Origin: Xenorhabdus poinarii G6
GTDB lineage: Bacteria; Pseudomonadota; Gammaproteobacteria; Enterobacterales; Enterobacteriaceae
Assembly (NCBI RefSeq): GCF_000968175.1
Contig: NZ_FO704551.1
Location: 930,001-994,000 of the forward strand
Direction of reading: 5' to 3'
DNA: 64,000 nucleotides
The position numbers and the translations under genes are program-made. This document shows positions 27,040 to 36,992 of the stretch, piece after piece (positions within the stretch are counted from its first letter, which is position 1; each line of letters begins with the position of its first letter). The notes below the pieces were generated by a model, which was not told where the DNA came from, searched no databases, and saw nothing but the letters and a program-made list of their open reading frames with translations.

Positions 27040-27611
27040 GCGAGCAGTTAACGGATCAAATGCTGATTGAACAGGTCCAGAAAGGTGACCAAAAAGCATT
27101 TAATTTGCTGGTGATGAGATATCAGCACAAAGTAGCGAGCCTGATTGCCCGTTACGTACCTCAAGGCGATGTTCCTGATGTTGCACAAGAGGTTTTTATT
27201 AAGACTTATCGAGCGCTTCCTTCTTTTCGGGGGGAAAGTGCTTTCTATACATGGTTGTACCGTATTGCGGTTAACACGGCAAAGAATTATTTGGTTGCTC
27301 AGGGACGTCGTCCGCCCTCTAATGATCTGGATGCGAATGACGCGGAAAATTATGATACATCAAACTCATTAAAAGAAATTTCGAACCCTGAGAATTTAAT
27401 GTTGTCTGAAGAATTAAAGGATGTAGTTTTCCGCACAATTGAATCGCTTCCAGACGATTTGAGGATAGCGATTACATTAAGAGAGTTGGATGGGTTGAGC
27501 TATGAAGAGATAGCCGACATCATGGAATGCCCTGTAGGCACTGTGCGTTCACGAATCTTTCGGGCAAGGGAAGCAATTGATAATAAAGTTCAACCGCTCA
27601 TTCAACAGTAG
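27036..27611 (+). CDS. rpoE: RNA polymerase sigma factor RpoE (sigma-24)
   Basis: This 191-residue ECF sigma factor governs the envelope stress response. Region 2 (DVAQEVFIKTYRALPSFRGES) and region 4 (LRELDGLSYEEIADIMECP, VRSRIFRAREAI) are intact. It overlaps the leader frame upstream and heads the rpoE-rseA-rseB-rseC operon. A sigma-E type promoter upstream predicts autoregulation. The length equals that of E. coli RpoE. Confidence 0.97.
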   Translation: MSEQLTDQMLIEQVQKGDQKAFNLLVMRYQHKVASLIARYVPQGDVPDVAQEVFIKTYRALPSFRGESAFYTWLYRIAVNTAKNYLVAQGRRPPSNDLDANDAENYDTSNSLKEISNPENLMLSEELKDVVFRTIESLPDDLRIAITLRELDGLSYEEIADIMECPVGTVRSRIFRAREAIDNKVQPLIQQ

Positions 27612-27681
27612 GGCTAATCCAACAAGAGGATTAACCCAACAGTCGGAAGTGGGATAAAACAATATTTAAGGGTACTTTGGC

Positions 27682-28326
27682 ATGCAAAGAGAGAAACTTT
27701 CCGCATTAATGGATGGAGAAGCTCTTGATAGTGAAGTCGTTCATTTGGTCTCTGAAGATGCGAACATGCAGAAACAGTGGGAAAGGTATCATCTTGTTCG
27801 TGATGTGCTGCGTGGTGATGTGGGGAATGTATTACATTTAGATATTGCGAGTAAAGTCGCGTTGGCGCTTGAAAAAGAACCCGTTCATATTCATCCAGCG
27901 GCTGTTCTGGTGTCTCAGCCCAAACCTGAAACATGGGCAACGCTGCCATTCTGGAACAAAATTCGCACCTGGAAAAGTCAAATTGCACAAGTGGGTGTGG
28001 CGGCTTGTGTCACGCTGAGCGTGGTCGTCGGGGTTCAACAATATAATGGCGATAACGGCGCGGAAACAGAAAATCAATTTGACGCACCGGCTTTTAATAC
28101 ATTGCCAGTGATGGGTGCCACGTCAACAGTAGGCTTAGCGACCCCTGCCGAAGAAGAAACATTCGGTAGCGATTTGGGGATGCGAGTGCGGGAAAGTAAT
28201 AAACGCATTGATGCCATGTTGCAGCAATATGAACTTGATCGTCGTATTCACTTTGGAAGAAATCAGGGTGTTATGCAGGATAATCAGTCTATTGAGGCAC
28301 AGCCATCACAACAGTCAGCGCATTAG
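27682..28326 (+). CDS. rseA: Anti-sigma-E factor RseA
   Basis: This 214-residue inner membrane protein holds sigma-E at the membrane and is cut by DegS and RseP upon stress. The cytoplasmic part begins MQREKLSALMDGEALDSE, a single membrane segment lies at about residues 101-118 (VGVAACVTLSVVVGV), and a periplasmic domain follows. It lies 70 bp after rpoE and 15 bp before rseB in one operon. Confidence 0.95.
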   Translation: MQREKLSALMDGEALDSEVVHLVSEDANMQKQWERYHLVRDVLRGDVGNVLHLDIASKVALALEKEPVHIHPAAVLVSQPKPETWATLPFWNKIRTWKSQIAQVGVAACVTLSVVVGVQQYNGDNGAETENQFDAPAFNTLPVMGATSTVGLATPAEEETFGSDLGMRVRESNKRIDAMLQQYELDRRIHFGRNQGVMQDNQSIEAQPSQQSAH

Positions 28327-28341
28327 TTCACGGCAACAATA

Positions 28342-29301
28342 ATGAAACGTACTTGGGTTTTCGTTTTTTTATTGGCAGGTAGTCTGATAAATCCACTGAA
28401 AGCCTCAGCGCAACAAAGCCGTGCTGAGGCTTTGTTGCAGAATATGAGTAAGGCAGTACAGACACTGGATTATGAGCTTGGCTTCATCAATCTGGAGCAG
28501 CGTTTTCTCGTTCCCTTGCGTTACCGCCATGCGATGATTAACGGACAGGCTATTGCCCAAATCATCCAAATGGATGGTTCACGCAGGGAAATTATCCAAC
28601 GTGGTGACCAAATCAGTTATTACGAGTCTGGATTGGATTCATTCAGTATCCGTGGTACGCATATTATTGACTATCTTCCACCGATTATTTTTGCCGATTT
28701 TGCACAATTACAGAAGTTTTATCGTTTCATTGATGCAGGAAGTACACACGTTGGTGACCATCCGGTAAGTTTTGTCCGCATCATAGCGAAAGATGAGTCC
28801 CGTTATAACTATAACCTTTTGATTGATGAAAAAAATCACTTGCCTTTATTGATCGATCTATTGGATCAGGATAATGCAACCGTCATTGAGCAGTTCCGTG
28901 TCGTGTCATCAACGGTGAATAGCCATATTAAAGCTGAACTCAGTGTGATCAATGGATTGACATTACCGCCAATGTTACTCATTCCCCCGTCTGATAAGGT
29001 GCAGTTTAATTGGCGGGTAAGCAAAATGCCTGATGGCTTTAAGGAAATTTCTCGCTACAGCCGGAAGCTATCAAAGACAGAATGGTTGCAATCCATCATG
29101 TATAGTGATGGATTGTTTAATTTTTCTGTCAATGTCATGAATGCAGATAAAAAAGGGGTTGATAAACAACGCTTTCGGCAAGGCAGGAGAACCGTTTATA
29201 CTTTGGCCAGAGGTAAAAATAGCATTACCGTCATTGGCGAGTTGCCTTTCGCTACAGCTGAACACATTGCAGCCAGCGTGACGTTTACGGGAGAAAACTG
29301 A
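28342..29301 (+). CDS. rseB: Sigma-E regulatory protein RseB
   Basis: This 319-residue periplasmic protein has a signal peptide ending LKASAQQ at about residue 24. It binds RseA's periplasmic domain and protects it from DegS until it senses lipopolysaccharide. Family features include GDQISYYESGLDSFSIRG and WRVSKMPDGFKEISR. The stop codon overlaps the rseC ATG (29301). Confidence 0.94.
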   Translation: MKRTWVFVFLLAGSLINPLKASAQQSRAEALLQNMSKAVQTLDYELGFINLEQRFLVPLRYRHAMINGQAIAQIIQMDGSRREIIQRGDQISYYESGLDSFSIRGTHIIDYLPPIIFADFAQLQKFYRFIDAGSTHVGDHPVSFVRIIAKDESRYNYNLLIDEKNHLPLLIDLLDQDNATVIEQFRVVSSTVNSHIKAELSVINGLTLPPMLLIPPSDKVQFNWRVSKMPDGFKEISRYSRKLSKTEWLQSIMYSDGLFNFSVNVMNADKKGVDKQRFRQGRRTVYTLARGKNSITVIGELPFATAEHIAASVTFTGEN

Positions 29302-29765
29302 TGGTTAAAGAGTGGGCAACGGTTGTCCATTGGCACAAAGGCCGTGCATTATTACGTTATGGTTCATCTTCAGGTTGCGGCCGTTGTCAGGCCAAAGCAA
29401 CCTGTGGTTCTTACTTACTGGAAAAAATCGGGCCAGAAAGCATTCATCAGTTGGAACTAGCGATCCCTCAACCCCTGCAACCCGGCCAGAAGGTTGAAGT
29501 TGGCATCCCGGAAAGCAGCCTGTTACGTTCAGCAATGTTGGTTTATTTAACGCCGCTATTGGGGCTGTTTTTGGGCGCCGGGATTTTTCAATCCTGGACG
29601 ATGGATCAAGTATGGATCTGTTTAGGTGGGGTTGGTGGTGGATTGGCGGGTTTCTTCCTGGCTCGCAAAATTGCGGCGTATTGGGATAATCGGCAAGCAT
29701 ACCAACCTGTCGTGTTACAAATTGGTTTACCGCCTGATACGGTAAAGGTTCTACAGCAAGAATAA
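29301..29765 (+). CDS. rseC: SoxR-reducing system / sigma-E modulator RseC
   Basis: This 154-residue inner membrane protein has the Cys motif SGCGRCQAKATCG near residue 25 and two membrane segments (about 75-95 and 102-122). It is the last gene of the rpoE operon and starts inside the rseB stop. Its family is linked to electron transfer to SoxR and weakly to sigma-E control; the mechanism is not clear. Confidence 0.92.
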   Translation: MVKEWATVVHWHKGRALLRYGSSSGCGRCQAKATCGSYLLEKIGPESIHQLELAIPQPLQPGQKVEVGIPESSLLRSAMLVYLTPLLGLFLGAGIFQSWTMDQVWICLGGVGGGLAGFFLARKIAAYWDNRQAYQPVVLQIGLPPDTVKVLQQE

Positions 29766-29977
29766 TCTGCTTTACCATACGGGATTTAACTTTATTTATC
29801 ATACCGAAAATCACGGGGTCATATTGAAAACCACAGCATGACTAGGTTTTCATGGGATTGGCATGTAGAATACGGCTCCTCAAGGCCAGTGGCCGAACCA
29901 ATAAATTTTCGCTTTATGTCCATCAGTGTGTCCATAGGCGAGTGATTCAGAAATATTAAGGCAAAAAAGATTAAATA

Positions 29978-31774
29978 ATGAAGCAAATACGAAATTTCTC
30001 CATTATCGCCCACATTGACCACGGTAAGTCCACGCTATCTGACCGGATTATTCAAATCTGTGGCGGGCTGTCTGATCGCGAAATGGCAGCGCAAGTACTG
30101 GATTCAATGGATCTTGAACGTGAACGTGGGATCACGATCAAGGCACAAAGTGTCACGCTTGATTACAAAGCCCATGACGGGCAAGTTTACCAATTAAACT
30201 TTATCGATACACCAGGGCATGTTGACTTCTCTTATGAAGTTTCTCGTTCACTGGCGGCTTGTGAAGGTGCGCTCTTGGTTGTTGATGCCGGGCAAGGGGT
30301 TGAAGCGCAAACGTTGGCTAACTGCTATACCGCCATCGAAATGGATCTGGAAGTTGTGCCTGTTCTGAACAAAATTGACCTGCCGGCAGCAGAACCAGAG
30401 CGTGTTGCGGAAGAAATCGAAGATATTGTCGGTATTGATGCCACCGATGCTGTTCGTTGTTCGGCAAAAACAGGTCTCGGTGTACAGGACGTGATTGAAC
30501 GTTTGGTCAAAGAGATACCGTCGCCGGAAGGTGATCCAGATGCACCGTTACAGGCGCTGATTATCGACTCATGGTTTGACAATTACCTTGGCGTTGTTTC
30601 GCTTGTCCGCATCAAAAACGGGACATTGCGCAAAGGTGATAAAATCAAGGTCATGAGTACCGGGCAGGTATATAACGCTGACCGTCTGGGTATTTTTACC
30701 CCAAAACGTATTGATCGTGATGTCTTGAATTGTGGTGAAGTGGGCTGGCTGGTTTGTGCTATCAAAGACATTTTGGGTGCGCCGGTTGGGGATACCCTGA
30801 CAACGGCTCGTCAACCAGCGGAAAACGCCCTTCCTGGCTTTAAAAAGGTTAAACCTCAGGTTTATGCCGGGCTGTTCCCGATCAGTTCTGATGATTATGA
30901 AGCGTTCCGCGATGCACTGGGCAAATTGAGCTTAAATGATGCTTCATTATTCTACGAACCAGAAAGCTCCACCGCCCTGGGTTTCGGTTTCCGCTGTGGT
31001 TTCCTCGGATTGCTGCATATGGAAATCATTCAGGAACGTTTGGAACGTGAATATGATCTCGATTTGATCACCACGGCGCCAACCGTTGTTTATGAAGTTG
31101 AAACAACCAGTGGTGAGATTATCTATGTGGATAGTCCATCTAAGTTGCCGGCATTAAACAATATTAACGAACTTCGTGAGCCGATTGCAGAATGTCATAT
31201 GTTGTTGCCGAAAGAATATCTTGGCAACGTCATTACACTTTGCGTGGAAAAACGAGGTGTACAGACTAATATGGTTTACCATGGCAATCAGGTTGCATTG
31301 ACTTATGAAATCCCAATGGCGGAAGTTGTTTTGGATTTCTTTGACCGCCTGAAATCTACATCCCGTGGTTATGCCTCTCTGGATTATAATTTTATCCGCT
31401 TCCAGAATTCAGACATGGTTCGTGTGGATGTTTTAATTAATGGTGAACGCGTCGATGCGCTGGCATTGATTACTCACCGTGACAATTCGCAGTATCGTGG
31501 ACGTGAGCTGGTGGAGAAAATGAAAGAGTTAATTCCACGTCAGCAATTTGACATTGCTATTCAGGCGGCCATAGGCACTCACGTTATCGCGCGTTCTACC
31601 GTTAAACAGTTACGTAAAAACGTATTGGCGAAGTGTTATGGCGGTGACGTCAGCCGTAAGAAAAAGCTATTGCAGAAACAGAAAGAAGGTAAGAAACGCA
31701 TGAAGCAGGTCGGAAATGTTGAATTGCCGCAGGAAGCCTTCTTAGCGATTCTGCATGTTGGCAAAGATAACTAA
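29978..31774 (+). CDS. lepA: Translation factor LepA (EF4)
   Basis: This 598-residue GTPase has the G1 motif AHIDHGKST near residue 12, DTPGHVDF (G3) and NKIDLP (G4). The conserved C-terminal domain ends in [15 protein letters not shown]. LepA acts on ribosomes in translation initiation or back-translocation. It precedes lepB by 20 bp in a conserved operon. The 29766-29977 gap before it has a short GGCC inverted repeat and presumably its promoter. Confidence 0.97.
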   Translation: MKQIRNFSIIAHIDHGKSTLSDRIIQICGGLSDREMAAQVLDSMDLERERGITIKAQSVTLDYKAHDGQVYQLNFIDTPGHVDFSYEVSRSLAACEGALLVVDAGQGVEAQTLANCYTAIEMDLEVVPVLNKIDLPAAEPERVAEEIEDIVGIDATDAVRCSAKTGLGVQDVIERLVKEIPSPEGDPDAPLQALIIDSWFDNYLGVVSLVRIKNGTLRKGDKIKVMSTGQVYNADRLGIFTPKRIDRDVLNCGEVGWLVCAIKDILGAPVGDTLTTARQPAENALPGFKKVKPQVYAGLFPISSDDYEAFRDALGKLSLNDASLFYEPESSTALGFGFRCGFLGLLHMEIIQERLEREYDLDLITTAPTVVYEVETTSGEIIYVDSPSKLPALNNINELREPIAECHMLLPKEYLGNVITLCVEKRGVQTNMVYHGNQVALTYEIPMAEVVLDFFDRLKSTSRGYASLDYNFIRFQNSDMVRVDVLINGERVDALALITHRDNSQYRGRELVEKMKELIPRQQFDIAIQAAIGTHVIARSTVKQLRKNVLAKCYGGDVSRKKKLLQKQKEGKKRMKQVGNVELPQEAFLAILHVGKDN

Positions 31775-31794
31775 CCAGGTTGTAAGGAGTTTAA

Positions 31795-32766
31795 ATGGCT
31801 AACACGTTTGCCTTGATATTAACGTTAGCAACGTTAATCACGGGTATCCTCTGGTGTATGGAGCGATTTAAGTTCGCTCCTGAACGTAAAAAGAAGCGTG
31901 CTCATCTTCAAGAGCAGGCGGCAGGCGCAGAAGCTCAGGAAGCTTTGGCTAAAAAACTTAACAAACCTTCATGGTTTGAGACACTTGCATCTGTTTTTCC
32001 AGTGTTAGCCATTGTGTTGGTTCTGCGCTCTTTTGTTTATGAACCTTTTCAGATCCCTTCTGGCTCGATGATGCCAACATTATTGATCGGGGATTTTATA
32101 CTGGTTGAGAAATTTGCCTATGGTTTAAAAGACCCGATTACGCAAACAACCTTGATTAAAACCGGTGAACCTAAGCGTGGTGATATTGCTGTTTTCAAAT
32201 ATCCGAAAAACCCAAGCATCGATTTTGTCAAACGAATTATTGGCCTGCCTGGGGATAAGATCGTTTACGATTCCAATAAAAAAGAGCTTCAAGTTTATCC
32301 TGGTTGTGGTTGGAATGCAGAATGTAAGGGCGATTTACCGGTGACGTATCAGAATGCATTTCCAAGTGAATGGACAATGGAAGAAGAATTGACATCCACC
32401 GGTATTCGTATCAGTGGCACTTATCAAATTCCTGTTGACGTGCCATTAAAGTCGAATGCTTTCCGTCAGGACGAAAGGATCGAAAATTTAGGTGGTGTGT
32501 CACACCATATTTTGTCCATTCCTTTCATATCGCGTATGCCAAGTTTCCTACAAACTCCTTTGCCCATTGGGACTTGGGTTGTTCCTGAGGGGCACTATTT
32601 TGCGATGGGTGATAATCGTGATAACAGTGATGATAGCCGTTCCTGGGGATTTGTACCGGAGAAAAACCTGGTCGGTCGTGCAACGGCCATCTGGATGAGC
32701 TTCGAAAAACAGGAAGGTCAGTGGCCCACGGGGGTACGTTTGAGTCGAATTGGTGGAATCCACTAA
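31795..32766 (+). CDS. lepB: Signal peptidase I
   Basis: This 323-residue inner membrane protease cleaves signal peptides. Two N-terminal membrane segments lie at about 3-22 and 60-78. The catalytic Ser is in QIPSGSMMPTLLIGDF near residue 91 and the Lys in FVKRIIGLPGD near residue 146. The later box GDNRDNSDDSRSWGFVP is intact. It belongs to the lepA-lepB-rnc-era-recO group. Confidence 0.97.
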   Translation: MANTFALILTLATLITGILWCMERFKFAPERKKKRAHLQEQAAGAEAQEALAKKLNKPSWFETLASVFPVLAIVLVLRSFVYEPFQIPSGSMMPTLLIGDFILVEKFAYGLKDPITQTTLIKTGEPKRGDIAVFKYPKNPSIDFVKRIIGLPGDKIVYDSNKKELQVYPGCGWNAECKGDLPVTYQNAFPSEWTMEEELTSTGIRISGTYQIPVDVPLKSNAFRQDERIENLGGVSHHILSIPFISRMPSFLQTPLPIGTWVVPEGHYFAMGDNRDNSDDSRSWGFVPEKNLVGRATAIWMSFEKQEGQWPTGVRLSRIGGIH

Positions 32767-32830
32767 TATTTATATATTAGCGCAGCATTAATTTATCTCT
32801 CAGTGTAGAATATTCTTTCAAACGAGATGA

Positions 32831-32967
32831 CTGGCTTTCCAGGATAGTGAATGTCTTTGGAAGCCAGTGCAAACGCAACAGTTTTGTCAGGCTGACCGTG
32901 AATCGATATGGGTCATCAAGGTGAATATTGATGAACAGGTCGAGCCTCACAGGTCTGTTGCGTGTGC
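32831..32967 (+). promoter_or_regulatory. Structured rnc leader, candidate RNase III autoregulation site
   Basis: Two long imperfect hairpins precede rnc. The first pairs 32831-32841 with 32858-32867. The second nests three stems: 32869-32881 with 32955-32967, a middle AGGCT/AGCCT stem, and TCATCAA (32913-32919) with TTGATGA (32928-32934). In E. coli RNase III cleaves a hairpin in its own leader to reduce expression. The position and length here fit that, although the sequence was not compared directly. Confidence 0.7.
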
Positions 32968-33002
32968 TTTTATTTGATGAATTCTAACTGAATTGGTAGC
33001 AC

Positions 33003-33683
33003 ATGAACCCCATAATAACGAATCGGTTACAAAATAAGCTAGGATATACCTTTAAACAGAACGATTTGTTGCTTCAAGCATTGACTCACCGCAGTGCCAA
33101 CAGTAAGCATAATGAACGTCTGGAATTTCTTGGCGACTCAATTCTGAGTTTTGTCATTGCCAATGCGCTTTATCATCGTTTTCCCCGAGTTGACGAAGGG
33201 GATATGAGTCGTATGCGGGCAACATTGGTACGTGGTAATACCCTGGCGGAGCTGGCCAGAGAGTTTGACTTAGGTGAATGCCTGCGTCTGGGGCCGGGGG
33301 AGTTAAAAAGCGGGGGGCATCGTCGCGAATCCATTTTGGCGGATAGCATTGAAGCCTTAATCGGCGCCATTTTTCTTGATAGTGATATTCAGACGACCGA
33401 AAAGATTATCCTGAATTGGTATGAAATGCGCTTGAATGAAATTAGCCCGGGCGATAAGCAAAAAGATCCTAAAACGCGTTTACAGGAATATTTGCAAGGG
33501 CGTCATTTGCCATTGCCTACATATCTGGTTGTTCAGGTTCGTGGAGAAGCACACGATCAGGAATTTACAATTCACTGTCAGGTCAGTGGATTTGAACAAC
33601 CTGTCAGAGGAGTCGGTTCCAGTCGCCGCAAGGCAGAACAGGCGGCGGCGGAACAAGCATTAAAACAACTGGAGCTTGAATGA
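33003..33683 (+). CDS. rnc: Ribonuclease III
   Basis: This 226-residue double-strand-specific RNase has the signature [12 protein letters not shown] near residue 37, the second acidic site [14 protein letters not shown], and a C-terminal dsRNA-binding domain ([14 protein letters not shown]). It processes rRNA and many mRNAs. The stop overlaps the era start (33680). Confidence 0.97.
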   Translation: MNPIITNRLQNKLGYTFKQNDLLLQALTHRSANSKHNERLEFLGDSILSFVIANALYHRFPRVDEGDMSRMRATLVRGNTLAELAREFDLGECLRLGPGELKSGGHRRESILADSIEALIGAIFLDSDIQTTEKIILNWYEMRLNEISPGDKQKDPKTRLQEYLQGRHLPLPTYLVVQVRGEAHDQEFTIHCQVSGFEQPVRGVGSSRRKAEQAAAEQALKQLELE

Positions 33684-34585
33684 GCGAAGAAAAAAACTAT
33701 TGTGGATTCGTTGCAATAGTCGGTCGACCTAACGTCGGTAAATCAACTTTACTGAATCAGTTATTGGGTCAAAAAGTATCTATCACTTCCCGTAAACCCC
33801 AAACGACGCGGCATCGCATTATGGGGATTGATACGGAAGGTGCTTATCAAATTATCTATGTTGATACCCCGGGTCTTCATATTGAAGAAAAACGAGCGAT
33901 CAACCGGTTAATGAACCGTGCGGCGAGCAGCTCTATTGGTGATGTCGAACTGGTTATTTTTGTTGTGGAAGGTACGCATTGGACACCTGATGATGAAATG
34001 GTGTTGAATAAATTGCGTGACTTACGTTGCCCTGTCTTACTGGCGATTAATAAAGTGGACAATGTGACAGATAAAACCCTGCTGCTGCCACATATTGGTT
34101 TTCTGAGCCAGCAGATGAATTTTATCGATGTTGTGCCGATTAGCGCGGAAAAAGGCATGAATATTGATGCGATTGCCAAAATAGCGCGCAGCCATATGCC
34201 ACAGGCAGAACATCATTTTCCGGCAGATTACATTACTGATCGCTCACAGCGTTTTATGGCATCAGAAATCATCCGTGAAAAACTGATGCGTTTCCTGGGT
34301 GATGAACTGCCATATTCCGTTACCGTGGAAATTGAACAATTTGCTACTAATGAACGTGGTGGTTACACGATCCACGGTTTGATCCTGGTAGAACGTGATG
34401 GCCAGAAGAAAATGGTCATTGGTAATAAGGGCAGCAAAATCAAGACGATTGGTATAGAAGCTCGTCAAGATATGGAAAAGCTGTTTGATATGAAAGTCCA
34501 CCTGGAATTATGGGTCAAGGTAAAAGCCGGTTGGGCTGATGATGAACGAGCGCTGCGTAGCCTCGGTTACATCGACGACTTATAA
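33680..34585 (+). CDS. era: GTPase Era
   Basis: This 301-residue GTPase matures 16S rRNA and assembles the 30S subunit. G1 is [10 protein letters not shown]3 DTPG and G4 NKVD. The C-terminal KH domain has [13 protein letters not shown]. It overlaps rnc by 4 bp and precedes recO by 9 bp. Confidence 0.97.
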   Translation: MSEEKNYCGFVAIVGRPNVGKSTLLNQLLGQKVSITSRKPQTTRHRIMGIDTEGAYQIIYVDTPGLHIEEKRAINRLMNRAASSSIGDVELVIFVVEGTHWTPDDEMVLNKLRDLRCPVLLAINKVDNVTDKTLLLPHIGFLSQQMNFIDVVPISAEKGMNIDAIAKIARSHMPQAEHHFPADYITDRSQRFMASEIIREKLMRFLGDELPYSVTVEIEQFATNERGGYTIHGLILVERDGQKKMVIGNKGSKIKTIGIEARQDMEKLFDMKVHLELWVKVKAGWADDERALRSLGYIDDL

Positions 34586-34594
34586 GGCTAATAA

Positions 34595-35326
34595 GTGGAC
34601 GGCTGGCAGAGAGCCTTTGTACTTCACGGACGCCCTTACAGTGAAACCAGTTTGCTACTGGATGTCTTTACTGAAAATGAAGGGCGTGTCCGCGTATTAG
34701 CGAAAGGGGCACGCGGCCGTCGCTCCAGTTTAAAAGGTTGCCTGCAACCTTTCACCCCTCTGCTCATTCGCTGGAGTGGCAGAGGGGACGTTAAGACACT
34801 AAGAGAGGCAGAGCCTATCTCATTGGCACTTCCCTTAACGGGCAGTGTGCTCTACAGCGGTTTATATGTGAATGAGCTTTTGTCCAGAGTCCTTGAGCAA
34901 GGCACTGCCTATCCCACCCTTTTTTTTGATTATCTCCAATGCCTACAAATTCTTGCTGCGAGTGAATATACGCCGGAGTATGCATTGCGTCGTTTTGAAT
35001 TAGCGTTACTGACCAATATAGGATACGGCGTAGATTATCTTCATTGCGCAGGAAGTGGTGAACCTGTCGCCGATACAATGCATTACCGCTATCGTGAAGA
35101 AAAAGGGTTTATCGCCAGTTTAGTGGTGGATCACTACAGTTTTACGGGGTATGAACTCAAGGCGCTGGCGACTGGCGAATTTCCTGATCATGTGACGTTG
35201 AAAGCGGCAAAGCGTTTTACCCGTATTGCGTTAAAGCCATATCTGGGGGGGAAACCGTTAAAAAGCCGTGAACTATTTCGTCAATTTACCCGTCAAAAAA
35301 CGGATAATCCCAACAAAGAAAAATGA
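34595..35326 (+). CDS. recO: DNA repair protein RecO
   Basis: This 243-residue recombination mediator loads RecA with RecF and RecR. The OB-fold N-terminus reads [21 protein letters not shown], and [15 protein letters not shown] follows. The start is a GTG preceded by AAGG. The C-terminal part lacks the zinc-binding cysteines found in some orthologues, as is normal in enterobacteria. Confidence 0.95.
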   Translation: MDGWQRAFVLHGRPYSETSLLLDVFTENEGRVRVLAKGARGRRSSLKGCLQPFTPLLIRWSGRGDVKTLREAEPISLALPLTGSVLYSGLYVNELLSRVLEQGTAYPTLFFDYLQCLQILAASEYTPEYALRRFELALLTNIGYGVDYLHCAGSGEPVADTMHYRYREEKGFIASLVVDHYSFTGYELKALATGEFPDHVTLKAAKRFTRIALKPYLGGKPLKSRELFRQFTRQKTDNPNKEK

Positions 35327-35401
35327 AAACTGAAGTAAGCTGCCTTTTGATGATGAAAGGGGTAGACTTTACAAAATCTTATGTTATTGCAGGAGCTAAA
35401 G

Positions 35402-36133
35402 ATGGCTGAGGTATTGTTAGGTATCAACATTGATCACATTGCAACCTTACGTAATGCCCGTGGGACACACTATCCTGATCCCGTTCAGGCTGCATTTGTT
35501 GCAGAACAGGCGGGGGCTGATGGTATCACGATTCACCTGCGTGAAGATCGCCGCCATATTACGGACAGAGATGTTCAATTATTAGCAAAAACAATTCAAA
35601 CCCGCATGAATCTTGAAATGGCGGTAACCGATGAAATGGTGGCCATTGCTTGTCAAGTCAAACCCATTTTTTGTTGCTTAGTGCCTGAAAAGCGTCAAGA
35701 GGTGACAACCGAAGGGGGGCTGGATGTGTTTGGTCAAAAAGAGCACATCGCTGCGGCGGTTAAAACTTTATCAGAAGCGGGGATTTTGGTGTCTTTATTT
35801 ATTGATGCCAATGAGCAACAAATTGATGCCGCTGTTGAAGTCGGAGCGCCATTTATTGAGATCCATACGGGGGCGTATGCCGATGCCGGAGATGAGATCC
35901 AGCAGGAAAAAGAGTTTCAGCGTATCAAAGAAGCCGTCATTTACGCGGCAGCTAAAGGACTTAAAGTGAATGCTGGTCATGGTTTAACCTACCATAATGT
36001 ACAACGTATTGCTGCCTTACCTGAAATTTATGAGTTGAATATCGGCCATGCCATCATTGGCCGTGCTGTATTCAGTGGCTTATCTGCGGCAGTAGCGGAT
36101 ATGAAAACGTTATTGCGGGAAGCACGTCGTTAA
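35402..36133 (+). CDS. pdxJ: Pyridoxine 5'-phosphate synthase
   Basis: This 243-residue enzyme joins 3-amino-2-oxopropyl phosphate and deoxyxylulose phosphate to give pyridoxine phosphate (vitamin B6). Motifs [26 protein letters not shown] and [11 protein letters not shown] are intact. I chose the ATG at 35402 (GGAG upstream); 35381 is less likely. acpS follows, with the TAA of pdxJ overlapping its ATG (36133). Confidence 0.96.
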   Translation: MAEVLLGINIDHIATLRNARGTHYPDPVQAAFVAEQAGADGITIHLREDRRHITDRDVQLLAKTIQTRMNLEMAVTDEMVAIACQVKPIFCCLVPEKRQEVTTEGGLDVFGQKEHIAAAVKTLSEAGILVSLFIDANEQQIDAAVEVGAPFIEIHTGAYADAGDEIQQEKEFQRIKEAVIYAAAKGLKVNAGHGLTYHNVQRIAALPEIYELNIGHAIIGRAVFSGLSAAVADMKTLLREARR

Positions 36134-36513
36134 TGGCCATTGTTGGATTAGGCACCGATATTGTTGAAATCTCCCGTATTGAAGACATTGTCAGGCGTTC
36201 AGGTGAACGTCTGGCAAGGCGTGTTCTGAGTGATGGGGAATGGCAACAATACCAACAACACAATCAGCCTGTCCGTTTTTTAGCCAAGCGCTTTGCTGTC
36301 AAGGAAGCGGCAGCTAAAGCGCTTGGGACAGGGATCCGTAATGGGCTGGCGTTTAATCAGTTTGAAGTGATGAATGATCCACTGGGAAAACCCATGTTGC
36401 AACTTCATGGTGAAGCTGAAGTACTGGCTCACAAACTGAAGGTAAAAACCCTGCATGTCACACTGGCAGATGAACGTCGTTATGCTTGTGCGACGGTGAT
36501 ATTGGAAAGCTAA
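36133..36513 (+). CDS. acpS: Holo-[acyl-carrier-protein] synthase
   Basis: This 126-residue enzyme transfers the phosphopantetheine arm to ACP. The two signature motifs [11 protein letters not shown] (Asp near residue 8) and [15 protein letters not shown] (Glu near residue 58) are present. It overlaps pdxJ by one base and is convergent with yfhL, whose stop lies 2 bp away. Confidence 0.96.
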   Translation: MAIVGLGTDIVEISRIEDIVRRSGERLARRVLSDGEWQQYQQHNQPVRFLAKRFAVKEAAAKALGTGIRNGLAFNQFEVMNDPLGKPMLQLHGEAEVLAHKLKVKTLHVTLADERRYACATVILES

Positions 36514-36515
36514 GT

Positions 36516-36785
<270 letters not shown>

Positions 36786-36850
36786 TTACATAAATTTTAA
36801 AGCAAAATCAGTTAATTAAAGATGATTCCAATCTACCACTTTTACTTGTA

Positions 36851-36870
36851 TACTGACTTTTTAAACAGTA
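36851..36870. promoter_or_regulatory. LexA-like palindrome between yfhL and integrase
   Basis: TACTG (36851-36855) and CAGTA (36866-36870), ten bases apart, match the outer half-sites of the LexA consensus TACTG-N10-CAGTA. The inner CTGT-N8-ACAG rule has one mismatch (CTGA on the left). The site lies about 120 bp before the integrase gene. Confidence 0.4.
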
Positions 36871-36896
36871 TTTATTACCTTAATAAACCCTAAACA

Positions 36897-36919
36897 GCAA
36901 CACAAAACCGCAACACAAA
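36897..36919. repeat. Tandem GCAACACAAA pair near the prophage left end
   Basis: GCAACACAAA occurs at 36897-36906 and 36910-36919, a 13-bp period, in the AT-rich gap before the integrase. Short direct repeats at such a place often are integrase arm-binding sites. The attachment core itself cannot be identified because the right end of the prophage is outside the window. Confidence 0.45.
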
Positions 36920-36992
36920 GCTATTTTTGGGGTCTGAAATAATGTAATGTGTAACACTATTACCTCATTTATCTGATATTGCGGAGTTTACA

